The position numbers were made by a program, and so were the translations under genes. A stretch of 64,000 bases of DNA from Eubacteriaceae bacterium ES3 (GTDB taxonomy: Bacteria; Bacillota; Clostridia; Eubacteriales; Eubacteriaceae), in contig CP130741.1 in the NCBI GenBank assembly GCA_030586155.1, positions 2,784,680 to 2,848,679 on the forward strand, in the 5' to 3' direction. The notes under the pieces were generated by a model that saw only the letters and a list, made by a program, of their open reading frames with translations, did not search any database and was not told the origin of the DNA. Within the stretch, counting starts at the first letter, position 1. Every line of letters begins with the position of its first letter. This document shows positions 54,394 to 63,265 of the stretch, one piece after another.

Positions 54394-55818
54394 TTAATTA
54401 ATGTATTCACTCATACATAAGTGAACTTTATTAAAATTTCTAATCTCTCTTTTTAATAGCTCTGCTTGTTCTTTCTTATTCACTTTTAAACTCGCATAGT
54501 ATAAGATGTATTTTAAATCATCCGTCATAAAAAGCCACAAATCATTATTGAGAAGCGATTCTATTTTCCCGTAATCCTTCCCTAACATGAATAACACTAT
54601 TGCATATTCTTCGACTACATCATAAAACAACATTTCATTATCTGATCTCTTGTTAATCTTTTCTAAATACTTAGCTTTCTCCGTCAAAGATTCGTATTTA
54701 TCAATATGTACAAAATAGTCTATTCCATTGATAAGCATACTTTCCTTTTGATACTGTTTATCATTATATATTTTTAATAATTCTTTTATTTCTGATAACT
54801 CAAGTTTCCAATATATAATAATCTGTCTAATCAATAATTTTTCAGATATTGATTCACTCATTTCAGTTGTAATATTTATTACCTCTTTAATCAACTTATC
54901 ACAATCTGTCACCTCATTTAGTAGAAATCTGTTGCTTTCCGTTTCAATTTTGTTTTTTAACTCTTTAAATAAATTTATTACTCGTTCTATTGAGAAAAAC
55001 ACTGCAACTAAGACTAATCCTATATTTAGGATACTCAAATTAAAAGTGTTATTGTTCAATAATACAAATGGAATAATAATTGCATATACAAGTATCTTTC
55101 TTATTATATTCGTCACCATATTTTCTGATGAATTGATCCATATTAACAATACTATTGAAAAAAATAATATCGTTAAAAGCACCCCTGAAAAAACTGGAAA
55201 CAAATATTTAAATGCTATTACAAATCCAATACAACCTAAAATCAATTTTATACTTGTCCAAATTTTGTTTTTATGCCCATGATATACATATATGTCATTG
55301 AAATAACTTCCATATCTAATTAACTCAAAATACTTTCCTTTTCCAAAAGGAACAAATATTCTTAATGCAATAAAAACAGCAACCATTATGAAGATAATAA
55401 ATTTAGTCTCTTCATACATTAAAAAAAGTAAAATTCCTTGAATCGCTACAATTATGACAAAAATACTTTTTCTCTTTATTTTGAATTTTAATAATATTAA
55501 AGCAATACCAACAATTCCAACACTACTTAAAATTAATTTCAATTCAGCTGGTGAAAACCCGATAAAATATGGTGTTACATATACATCTCTATTTCCCATA
55601 CTAAATAACAAAATATTATTTAATTCCTCTGAGAAACTAATAGGAAATGTATTCCTAATCAAGGAAAGGAATACACCAATAATCAATCCTAACTCACAAA
55701 AAAAGAAACATGAGTAAAAATCTTTCTTTTTTAATGATTCCCCGCTGTACTTTTTGATCAATAGCATTATCATATTATTAATATTATTAAGTATCACAAA
55801 AATATCTTCACCTTGCAT
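54394..55818 (-). CDS. unrecognised membrane protein with cytoplasmic helical domain
   Basis: 474 residues. About eight hydrophobic segments lie at about 33-57, 88-107, 110-126, 130-147, 183-203, 205-226, 238-255 and 262-282. A soluble, almost entirely helical and charged C-terminal domain (about 285-474) follows. GGAGG stands just before the ATG. It starts 18 bp after the stop of the preceding gene, so the two form an operon. No family recognised. Codon use is much more A/T-rich than the chromosome to the left, which fits transfer. Confidence 0.75.
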   Translation of the reverse strand: MQGEDIFVILNNINNMIMLLIKKYSGESLKKKDFYSCFFFCELGLIIGVFLSLIRNTFPISFSEELNNILLFSMGNRDVYVTPYFIGFSPAELKLILSSVGIVGIALILLKFKIKRKSIFVIIVAIQGILLFLMYEETKFIIFIMVAVFIALRIFVPFGKGKYFELIRYGSYFNDIYVYHGHKNKIWTSIKLILGCIGFVIAFKYLFPVFSGVLLTILFFSIVLLIWINSSENMVTNIIRKILVYAIIIPFVLLNNNTFNLSILNIGLVLVAVFFSIERVINLFKELKNKIETESNRFLLNEVTDCDKLIKEVINITTEMSESISEKLLIRQIIIYWKLELSEIKELLKIYNDKQYQKESMLINGIDYFVHIDKYESLTEKAKYLEKINKRSDNEMLFYDVVEEYAIVLFMLGKDYGKIESLLNNDLWLFMTDDLKYILYYASLKVNKKEQAELLKREIRNFNKVHLCMSEYIN

Positions 55819-55836
55819 ATTCCCTCCAGTTATGAT

Positions 55837-56943
55837 TTACACATTTATAAAATACTGCAATGTTAAAATAAGTGCTTCTAAATTTTCTTTCATATATATA
55901 AACATTTTATTGAAATCACTCACTGTAAGGTTATGCCTTGTTTTAAAGCTGTTGTAATAATCCATACCTGTTTCCAAATCATCATGATTATAATGAACTG
56001 TATTTCGTATTGCTTGAATCACTTCCCGATAACTAGCATTATCAAAATCAACTTGTGAATCTGCAAAAATATAATTGAGCTTGCTTTTTGACTGAGAATA
56101 CTTTAAAAGGTTTTCGATACTATCAAATATTTCGTCATATTTAATAGAAAGATTTTTTAAAACGATCCATCTAGACTTAGAATTATCGAATAGCTTATCA
56201 CCATCTATAACTTTAAAATACTGAATATATGTCCAACTTGCAACAGCAAGACATAACAATATCCTAAAGTTCGTACTAACATCAATACCATTTTTATTTA
56301 AAAAGTCATCACTCTTTTCATCAGATAATGAAATTTCAAAGTTGAGGGGTCTAATTTGTACTGAAGGCAATTTAACCTTGCTAATACCAAAATTTACTAT
56401 ACATGATAAAGTTCCGCTAATATTTTCAGCAAATTCTTTAAAGTCTTCGCCTTTATACTCTTGTGCAAAATGGTAAACAAAGTAACTGCATCCTAAAAAA
56501 ATAGATTGCTTTCCGTCATTGTAATACATACAGCTGATATCATCATTGGTAAGATCATTATTTTCATCAGCCCAAGCTTCAAATTCATCTATTCTATCAC
56601 CAATAATTTGGTTAGCTTTTTTTTGATATGATCCTTTTTTGTTATATAGATGCATATTATTCCTAACATCTTTTATTCTTTCATAGCTCTCAACAGTCAG
56701 ATGCTCAAATATTTCAGTATATAGTTCCTCATTATGTTCTTCAAAATACTGAATGCATTCATAGATAAACACTGCACTATCAAAACAAATATTTGTACTC
56801 AAAAATACAATCAATCCATCCCCATCACCAAATTTTGTTTTTGGATGCAAGATATTCGTTTTAATAACATGCTTTATTAGCTCAAGATAAAATTGCGCAC
56901 GAAGTGAAATATCACTTTCAATTGGATTTTTTATTTTCATCAT
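55837..56943 (-). CDS. unrecognised protein with two RNxxH motifs (HEPN-like?)
   Basis: 368 residues, mostly helical, soluble. Two similar motifs occur: VRNNMHLYN near residue 95 and IRNTVHYNH near 326. Each sits in a charged helix (ERIKDVRNNMHLYNKKGSY; EVIQAIRNTVHYNHDD). RN-x-x-H-like wording recalls the Rx4-6H active site of HEPN ribonucleases, though the spacing in both is R-x3-H (the second also fits R-x6-H). Other parts show no known motif. First gene of the operon with the membrane protein; a 640-bp repeat-rich region lies upstream. Confidence 0.65.
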   Translation of the reverse strand: MMKIKNPIESDISLRAQFYLELIKHVIKTNILHPKTKFGDGDGLIVFLSTNICFDSAVFIYECIQYFEEHNEELYTEIFEHLTVESYERIKDVRNNMHLYNKKGSYQKKANQIIGDRIDEFEAWADENNDLTNDDISCMYYNDGKQSIFLGCSYFVYHFAQEYKGEDFKEFAENISGTLSCIVNFGISKVKLPSVQIRPLNFEISLSDEKSDDFLNKNGIDVSTNFRILLCLAVASWTYIQYFKVIDGDKLFDNSKSRWIVLKNLSIKYDEIFDSIENLLKYSQSKSKLNYIFADSQVDFDNASYREVIQAIRNTVHYNHDDLETGMDYYNSFKTRHNLTVSDFNKMFIYMKENLEALILTLQYFINV

Positions 56944-57209
56944 TCAGCTCCTTAAATTTTAGCTACAGCAGATCATACAATTGATCCAATTTCTAAATTT
57001 AATTACTGTTAAATTCTATCAATTAATACTGAGTAATTCAAGAAAATTCAGATTATTGTGTTCTAACACCAATCTCATTCACCGAAGTGTCAAGATCTTA
57101 ATTATAAACATGAGTCGACAAGTGATATGTATGGTTGCTCTTGTGATATCTTGCTGTTCGTGAATATGGCTCATGTAACCAGATTCCTAAATATCACCAC
57201 TTTTAATTA

Positions 57210-57535
57210 GGGTGAGAAGTTTATTTCTCTATATATAAGAACAATCTTTTCACCCTTTTATATAAACCCTTCTAGCATTCCATTTGTAAAACAAACATTA
57301 GCAACTGACTGTAAAGAAGTTGCCTGTCATCATATTACGAGAATACGGGTAATTGATGACAAGAATCACCATAATTAGATCGTTCTCCAAGAATTAGAGA
57401 CTAATATCATGGGTGACAAATCACTTTTTCCTATATAAAGAATATCTATTTGTCACCTTTTAATTACTGCTACTTTAATGTTATTCAGCAATGACAAAGA
57501 TTTTTTTACTTATATAGAATATTTCTTTGTCATTG
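57210..57535. repeat. cluster of four spaced inverted repeats
   Basis: Four separate palindromes in 326 bp. (1) GGGTGAGAAG 57210-57219 with CTTTTCACCC 57246-57255, one mismatch. (2) TGTCATCA 57325-57332 with TGATGACA 57354-57361. (3) GGTGACAAAT 57412-57421 with ATTTGTCACC 57448-57457, perfect. (4) CAATGACAAAGA 57489-57500 with TCTTTGTCATTG 57524-57535, perfect. Arms share TGACA-type wording. Spacers are 26, 21, 26 and 23 bp. Spacers 1, 3 and 4 share a CTATATA/TATAGAATA-like core. The whole 56944-57584 gap has no other feature. Confidence 0.8.
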
Positions 57536-57584
57536 TATTCTAAGCTCATTGACAGTCATCAATGATCTTTGAACCCCATAAGTC

Positions 57585-58158
57585 CTACGAATTATGGGCT
57601 TCGATATTGTTAAGATCCATCAACAGACTATATAATTCCTTATCATCTGTAAGTGTTTCAAGATTATCTAAACAGGAAATATTTATAAAGTACTCATCCT
57701 CATTAATTGGTATCACTTCAATATCTGGCTTTAATTTCAAAATCTTCTTAGCTGATTCAATCGGGTATTTAGCATAACCATATTTAGCAAAATTAACTCC
57801 ATAATTATCACAGCATTCACATACTTGATAAATGTCATAATCATGAAACAAGCTGTAAGAACGTTTGCTACTGGTTCTTTCTGTCTCAATCATCACTAAG
57901 TCAAGTTCACATTGTTTGATAAATGGCTTCAATTGAGTTGTTATCCCAAGCTTATTATCTGATAGACTCATCAATTCAGCAATTTCATCTTGTGTTGTAA
58001 AATTAGCTTTGCTAAATGCAAGCCTTTCAAGATGGCTTTTAATCCTTCGCTCTTCCTCATATGAACACAGTCCATAATAAGGATTTTGGCTTTTACACTT
58101 GTTGATTGTAAAACAGTTTGTATTGTCTTCAATCAGCTCATGGCTGAAACTGGAGTGT
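57585..58158 (-). pseudogene. 3' part of a helicase gene split by an IS
   Basis: The open frame begins within a few codons of the left end of the IS3-family element (after TAA near 58158) and reads HELIEDNTNCFTINKCKSQ, YYGLCSYEEERRIKSHLERL, a small HTH-like segment (FTTQDEIAELMSLSDNKLG) and a C-terminal helical domain. It ends in NIEAHNS. A hairpin CCCATAA...TTATGGG overlaps its stop region. No start codon with a ribosome site lies near its beginning. It is the continuation of the helicase at 59409-60767, which breaks off at the other end of the same IS. Confidence 0.75.
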
Positions 58159-58227
58159 TATCATAAAAGTGCAGTCCCAAATTGCAAGGAAATGAGGTAA
58201 AATAGAAATAAAAAGGACTGACTAATA

Positions 58228-58515
58228 ATGAAAAAAATATATAGTGCTGAAGAACGCTATGAAGCGTTGAAACTGGCAAATGAGATTGGCAACAAAGCGG
58301 CAGCAGAGCGATTAGGTATAAAAATCGATACATTATACACATGGATCAGCAAAGCTAAAAGTGGAAAGGTTGGTTTTTGTGATGATCCAGGGAATATCCC
58401 TCCAACAGATCCCAATCGTTTAAAGCAGCTCGAAAAAGAGCTACGGGAAGCAAAAGAAGAGATTGAGATTCTTCAGGATGCGCTTGGTTTTTTTGTCAAG
58501 CGCCGAAAGAAATAG
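58228..58515 (+). CDS. IS3-family transposase OrfA
   Basis: 95 residues. An HTH_8-type domain (YSAEERYEALKLANEIGNKA then RLGIKIDTLYTWISK) is followed by a leucine-rich coiled coil (LKQLEKELREAKEEIEILQD). It ends RRKK. The frame leads into OrfB through -1 slippage on the CGAAAGAAAT region near 58502, as OrfB wording (KEIAKQQR) continues in the -1 frame. Intact. Confidence 0.9.
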   Translation: MKKIYSAEERYEALKLANEIGNKAAAERLGIKIDTLYTWISKAKSGKVGFCDDPGNIPPTDPNRLKQLEKELREAKEEIEILQDALGFFVKRRKK

Positions 58516-58529
58516 CAAAACAGCAGCGG

Positions 58530-59405
58530 ATGTCATATATTACCGACCGCCGGGACCGTTGGCCGGTTGCCCTGCTCTGTCGTACGCTTGGTGTCAGCGA
58601 ATCAGGTTACTATAAATTTCTGCGATCAAATAGTAAACCAGATAAGCATGCGAATCTTTTGGCGCAAATCTATGAATTAATTCAGGAAGACGAAGAAAAC
58701 GCCAATTATGGTGTTCGACGTATTTATGATTATCTTCGATTAAATCGGGACTATCATGGGAGTTTAAGGACGATCTACCGGATCTGTAAAGAAAATAATC
58801 TGATGATCTGCATGAAGCGTAAACCCAATGGGATCACGAAAGCCGATGCCGAAGCGCAAAAGTCTGAAAACCTCATCAAACAGGATTTCACAGCGGAAGC
58901 GCCGAATCAAAAATGGCTTACGGATATCACGGAAATCCCCTGTAAAGATGGAAAACTTTATCTGGCACCCATTTTTGATTGTTATGACGGCAGTATCCGG
59001 GGCTTCAGGATGGATGACAACATGCGGGCAGACCTTTGTGTTGAAGCGTTTCAGAAGGCCTGCAGAGATGATGGTGCCGAAGGAATGATCCTTCATTCCG
59101 ATCGAGGCACGCAGTTTAACAGCCAACGCTTTCGAAATGTATTGAAAAAAGCAAATGCCATCCAGAGTATGAGTGGCACCGGGCGTTGTTATGATAATGC
59201 CCGGATGGAAAGTTTTTTCGCAACGCTGAAAAAAGAGAAGCTCTATAAAATTAATACCAAAAGTATGCCCATGGTTGAAGTCAAAACGGTTGTTTACCGC
59301 TATATCCATTATTATAATCGACGACGAATTTACAGCACAAATAATGGGTATCCACCGCTGGTTTATCGGGGGCTTTTTATCGACAATCAACAGCTCGCTG
59401 CATAG
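58530..59405 (+). CDS. IS3-family transposase OrfB
   Basis: 291 residues with an HTH_21-type N-terminus (ANYGVRRIYDYLRL) and an rve core: Asp in KWLTDITEIP, Asp in LHSDRGTQF, Glu in DNARMESFFATLKKEK. The listed ATG lies in the -1 frame relative to orfA and is open upstream for a few codons. Catalytic residues all present. Confidence 0.92.
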   Translation: MSYITDRRDRWPVALLCRTLGVSESGYYKFLRSNSKPDKHANLLAQIYELIQEDEENANYGVRRIYDYLRLNRDYHGSLRTIYRICKENNLMICMKRKPNGITKADAEAQKSENLIKQDFTAEAPNQKWLTDITEIPCKDGKLYLAPIFDCYDGSIRGFRMDDNMRADLCVEAFQKACRDDGAEGMILHSDRGTQFNSQRFRNVLKKANAIQSMSGTGRCYDNARMESFFATLKKEKLYKINTKSMPMVEVKTVVYRYIHYYNRRRIYSTNNGYPPLVYRGLFIDNQQLAA

Positions 59406-59408
59406 CAT

Positions 59409-60767
59409 TTAAAATTGTGAAGGCTGTTCCCGACGATGAGGGCTGGTTATCCCATAGGGACTCGGATAATTCCTTGCAGGTTTTGACTGAACTATTATTG
59501 ACAATTCCAAACTGACCTTTTCCAGTATTTTATACAGCAAATACCTGACAGGAATTGGTGAGAATTTGGCAATATCAGGTTGGTATTGACCAAAATATAT
59601 CCCTGTTACTGACTCCAATGTTTCCTTAATAATGAATCTATCATAATATTGTTCAATCAAATATTGTGCCATATCACAAAAATGTTTATACAGATATGAA
59701 TATACCTTGCTTTCAATGCCATCATTGTACATTCTCATGAACTCTTCTTTAACGTCTTCATTTGTCAGACTAAAATGTGATGCAGCATTATTTATTAAAC
59801 CCTCTTCATATTCTGTTAGAACTGGTCTGGTAATATAAAATACTGGCTTAACGTTTCTCGCCCTTGCCATGAACTGCCATAACAGGGTAAAGTCTCCCCT
59901 TCTATATTCATCATCAAACATACAATAGATATCTGTAATATTTTCATTAACAAAGTTGATCCCAACATCTACCCATGATGTAGCAATCAGGACATTGTAA
60001 TCAATTTGGTTATTTTTGGTCAGTTCTTTAAAAATCCGTTCTTCATCACTGCATGGATCTCTGTTCTGTGAACTTATCCCAATAGATTTAATTCCGGTAT
60101 TGTTTAATTTTTCTGCCAATTTCTCAACTCTTTTAGTATTGTTAATCAAAACAACCTGCATGGAATCATTGTCTGAATTGTATCGCTCTTTTATAAGATC
60201 TTCAACCTTACTTTCAGCATATCCCTCCATCACACGAACTTCTTTAACATATTCTTTGTCTGTAATGATCTCAATTCTGGCACAAATATCATCATATATT
60301 GGAAAACCTTCCAGACACTTAAGAATATCCGGTGTCGCTGTGGTCAGAATGATTGGCTTACCTGATTTTTTGAACTCATCAAAAGCTTTTATGATGTTAT
60401 CTGTCTGTTGATAGGCGAAACTGCTATACTGAACAGCCTTGTGGATCTCATCTATTACCAGAAAATCAACGTCATTCGCATTCTCTTGAATATGTTCAAC
60501 AGATTGAAAGAATGTATTGGGTAAAGCTTTTGTATCGCCATATTTGTCTTTTATAGATGCTGAGAAATATTGGTTTGTTAATGCCCTTGTTGGTGAAATG
60601 ATGATACTGGGGGTTTCAATATTCTGAAAATAATAACTCTTGCCTGTTCCCTGTGGTGCTACCAATAAGATAACCTGATGCTTTTCAGCCGTATCTTTAA
60701 TTAATTCCATAAGTTCAGTGTCTTCCATGATGTAGTCAGACTTTAGTTTATATTTAATTGCCTCCAA
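59409..60767 (-). pseudogene. DEAD/DEAH-type helicase, 3' end displaced by IS
   Basis: Superfamily 2 helicase: Walker A VAPQGTGKSYYFQ near residue 38, SPTRALTNQYF (Ia), Walker B FLVIDEIHKA (DEIH) near 120, LTTATP (III), LINNTKRVEKLAEKL (IV), TSWVDVGINF (V) and QFMARARNVKP (VI, QxxxRxxR-like). Host sequence ends near SIIVQSKPARN; the following YPSPYGITSPHRREQPSQ is IS-derived. The remaining ~190 codons are at 57585-58158. It overlaps the recombinase gene by 14 nt, so it belongs to the mobile element. The truncated product keeps all helicase motifs. Confidence 0.85.
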
Positions 60768-61350
60768 TCACATCACCACCTTTGTTTTGTTTAGCTTCAT
60801 AAGCCTTAACTTTCCTGTAAAATGTGGGTTTCGATAAATTTAGCTTTTCCATTGCTTCAACAGCCATGATCTTTTCAGCCTTCCATTCGTCATAAACCTC
60901 TTTAAACTGCTTTTGATCAACTTCAATGGGCTTACGTCCTTTATATTTACCTTCAGCTTTAGCAATGGCAATACCTTCTTTCTGTCTTTCAAGCATACAT
61001 TCACGCTCAAACTGATAAATACCTGCGAAAATAGTCATCATTAACTTGCCTTGTGCTGTTGTTGTATCAATCTTTTCTTTCTGGCTTATAAAATCCACAC
61101 CCTTTTCATTGAGTCTTTCAACAGTTTTAATAAGATCAACTGTTGACCGTGACAATCTGGAATAGGATTCCACCACTAAGGTATCACCTTTTCTGAGGTA
61201 CTCCATCATTTTCTTGAACTGTGGTCGATTAGTATCCTTGCCAGATACTTTGTCGACATAGATCTCTTCAGCACCCAAACAATTCAGAATTTCTATCTGT
61301 CTTGCTTCGTTCTGTTCCTCTGTACTGACTCTCACATATCCTACCTTCAT
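60754..61350 (-). CDS. serine recombinase (resolvase/invertase family)
   Basis: Site-specific recombinase: catalytic Ser in VGYVRVSTEEQNEARQ near residue 9, then VDKVSGKDTNRPQF, VVESYSRLSRSTVDLI (RLSR) and the E-helix QFERECMLERQKEGIAIAK. It closes with a small HTH (EAMEKLNLSKPTFYRKVKAY). The start is the ATG at 61350 with GGAGG 8 nt upstream; an ATG five codons earlier has none. About 198 residues. It overlaps the helicase gene by 14 nt. Confidence 0.94.
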   Translation of the reverse strand: MKVGYVRVSTEEQNEARQIEILNCLGAEEIYVDKVSGKDTNRPQFKKMMEYLRKGDTLVVESYSRLSRSTVDLIKTVERLNEKGVDFISQKEKIDTTTAQGKLMMTIFAGIYQFERECMLERQKEGIAIAKAEGKYKGRKPIEVDQKQFKEVYDEWKAEKIMAVEAMEKLNLSKPTFYRKVKAYEAKQNKGGDVIGGN

Positions 61351-61365
61351 TTCTCTGACCTCCAT

Positions 61366-61989
61366 TCGTTTAATCTTCTATAGAATAGCATGAATCATTT
61401 TACGTGTCAATAGGATATATTTTTATATCGATACGTTTCTTTATTGTATATCCAGTTCTTGTGAAACGTAAATCACCACATATATTTAGTATCACTAGAC
61501 TATGCCCTAATGATACTCAAATGCAATACTCTACCAATATCTGTTCCCGTTGTAATTCTTTATTATTTATATGGATATAACAACCTGACACAACCTCAAA
61601 ATCAATACCATTATATTTAGAGGGGGTAGTTTACTAAAAAAATAAGTGCTAGAATTCCCTGACACAGCGGGGTTCCCTAACACTACAATCTGGAAATAAT
61701 TGACCGATGCTCGATCACCAAACTAAAAAAATTTGGTAAGCTGTTCCCATGTTACCGTTGCATTCATTATCGTTGTCAAACATCTTTTATTCATTAAAAA
61801 AAGCCCTTGATACAGGCTTTTCATAGTAAATATAGTGTTTTCTTGAACCTGTCAGACTCTTTAAAATTTCAGGGTATATAAGAACACCTAAAATTAATTT
61901 TCTCTTGTCTGACGGCCTCTCAGGGCTTTATTTTGCCATTATAATGCTGTTAATTCATTTTAATATCTCTTTATTTCATATATATTGAT
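61366..61989. other. recombinase upstream region and integrase 3' flank
   Basis: 624 bp without a gene. Near the recombinase start is an inverted repeat ACGTTTC (61433-61439) with GAAACGT (61463-61469), a candidate res-type site. Further on, TTCCCTGACAC and TTCCCTAACAC form an imperfect direct repeat (61654 and 61672 area). The right half holds the integrase terminator and A/T-rich sequence with CTGTCAGA/TCTGACGG wording. Confidence 0.5.
61800..61820 (-). terminator. terminator after the tyrosine integrase
   Basis: AAAGCC (61800-61805) pairs with GGCTTT (61815-61820); on the minus strand it is followed by a run of T (TTTTTTTAATG). Confidence 0.65.
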
Positions 61990-62961
61990 TTATCTTGTCT
62001 TATACTTACCAAAATCATGTTTTTTCTTAATACTGAAATCTTCCAGAGGGTTTATGTCATCCACAATATTAACGATATCATTAACATCAAAATTATAATA
62101 ATGATTGAGCATTGTCAGATTTTTATGACCTGTGATTCTTTTCAATACCAGTGGTGAAACACCTTTTCTCACGCTCAATGTAATAAATGTATGTCTAAAC
62201 AAATGGACTGATGTCTTACTAACTCCATGCTCTTTGCAATACTTTGTGACACTTGCCTGTAATGTGGTTCTTGCTAAAGGTTCCCCAAATATATTACAGA
62301 ATAGCGGCTCATCTGGCAGACCATTTCTAGCTTTCAGATATTCATTAAGCACAACAAATAAGGTACTGCTGATAGGAATCACACGGGGTTTCCTGTTCTT
62401 TGTATGATCTAAAGATATTAGGTTATTTTCTAAATCAACATTTTTAATTTTTAGTTCTCGTAACTCTTTTGACCTTATACCTGTTGAGATTAATGTATTG
62501 ATGATAACCCAGGTGCGATAGTTTGAGAATGATTTATTTGCCGGTCTTTTTAACAATGCTTCAAGTTCACTGTTTGAATAGATTTCTTTCGTTGTTTCCT
62601 GTTCGATCACCTTTCTAAATTCAATTTTATTTGGTATATAGCCCTTTTTCGCTCCATAATTGATAATAGGGGAAATCTTATACTGATAGGAATTGATTGA
62701 AGTGTCCTTAATCCCTTTGTCTGCAAGCCAAATAACATAATCATCAACAAGTTCTTGCGTTATATCACAACATTTAACATTCTTACCTGCAAAGTCCATA
62801 AAATATTTACTGGCATACTCATAACCTTTAAATGTAATATCCGATGTTCCTTTTCGCATACACTCCTTTTCATATAGATCAACTAGTTCTTTATAAGTCA
62901 TTTTTTCAATCTCAATATTACCAACTCTCTTTTTGCCTGTAGATTTCCACCCTTTTTTCAT
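61990..62961 (-). CDS. tyrosine-family site-specific integrase
   Basis: 323 residues. A SAM-like N-terminal DNA-binding domain (about 20-110, YKELVDLYEKECMRKGTSDI) precedes the catalytic domain. Catalytic Arg is in STGIRSKELREL near 168, HLFRHTFITL (HxxR) near 257, GHKNL near 280, and the nucleophile Tyr in LNHYYNF near 290. Typical of integrative elements and small phages. The N-terminal AP2-like arm is absent. It may be the integrase for the guaA-linked island, or of a nested phage remnant. Confidence 0.93.
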   Translation of the reverse strand: MKKGWKSTGKKRVGNIEIEKMTYKELVDLYEKECMRKGTSDITFKGYEYASKYFMDFAGKNVKCCDITQELVDDYVIWLADKGIKDTSINSYQYKISPIINYGAKKGYIPNKIEFRKVIEQETTKEIYSNSELEALLKRPANKSFSNYRTWVIINTLISTGIRSKELRELKIKNVDLENNLISLDHTKNRKPRVIPISSTLFVVLNEYLKARNGLPDEPLFCNIFGEPLARTTLQASVTKYCKEHGVSKTSVHLFRHTFITLSVRKGVSPLVLKRITGHKNLTMLNHYYNFDVNDIVNIVDDINPLEDFSIKKKHDFGKYKTR

Positions 62962-62975
62962 TGTGTTTAACTCCT

Positions 62976-63230
62976 TTATACTACAATAAAATCCTGAACC
63001 TCTTCATTTTTGAACTTTTTAATAAAGTAATCATCAATATCCTCACAGAATAAATTATATCTGCTGATATCACCACCTAAGTTCATGATTAACTGGTCAT
63101 CAACTTCCAATAGTTCACCAACCAGACACCTTGTAACATCTTCAGATATTGCACCACTGTCAAACAAATCGGATAATCTCACACAAAATATCTCGATTTT
63201 CTCTTTAATTCCATTACAACATTCGTTCAT
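62976..63230 (-). CDS. small acidic hypothetical protein
   Basis: 84 residues, acidic, with two N-terminal Cys (NECCNGIKEKIEIF) and helical wording (DVTRCLVGELLEVDDQLIMN). It has AGAGG before its ATG and ends 15 bp before the integrase start, so it is probably cotranscribed with it. No family recognised. Possibly a phage-type accessory or excisionase-like protein, but no HTH is seen. Confidence 0.6.
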   Translation of the reverse strand: MNECCNGIKEKIEIFCVRLSDLFDSGAISEDVTRCLVGELLEVDDQLIMNLGGDISRYNLFCEDIDDYFIKKFKNEEVQDFIVV

Positions 63231-63265
63231 TTAATTACCTCTTTCAAGTTTTTATTTTAATTGTT

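Larger units (their letters stand above)
58140..59475 (+). mobile_element. IS3-family insertion sequence (intact)
   Basis: About 1.3 kb with orfA and orfB read left to right. Outer ends are approximate. The helicase reading frame changes to IS sequence near 59475 on the right and near 58150 on the left. Both ends contain TTATC and AGTCCC wording in inverted orientation (58172-58197 and about 59443-59465), though spacing differs. I found no clean target duplication. It differs from the element at 52.4 kb in both proteins and ends. Confidence 0.8.

Noticed and set aside
55837-56943. Calling this gene a HEPN toxin outright
   Set aside because: Motif spacing (R-x3-H) is not the standard Rx4-6H in the first copy, and no antitoxin-like small gene adjoins it, so only a tentative resemblance is reported.
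57210-57535. CRISPR array
   Set aside because: The units are palindromes with differing arms and irregular distances (115, 87, 77 bp between starts), not direct repeats with unique spacers; no cas genes are nearby.
58764-59408. 214-codon minus-strand frame
   Set aside because: Antisense shadow of the IS3-family orfB with its DDE residues on the other strand.
58130-59485. target-site duplication around the second IS3-family element
   Set aside because: If ends are TG...CA, flanks would be GGC and GGT, a near match only; the ends are not fixed well enough.
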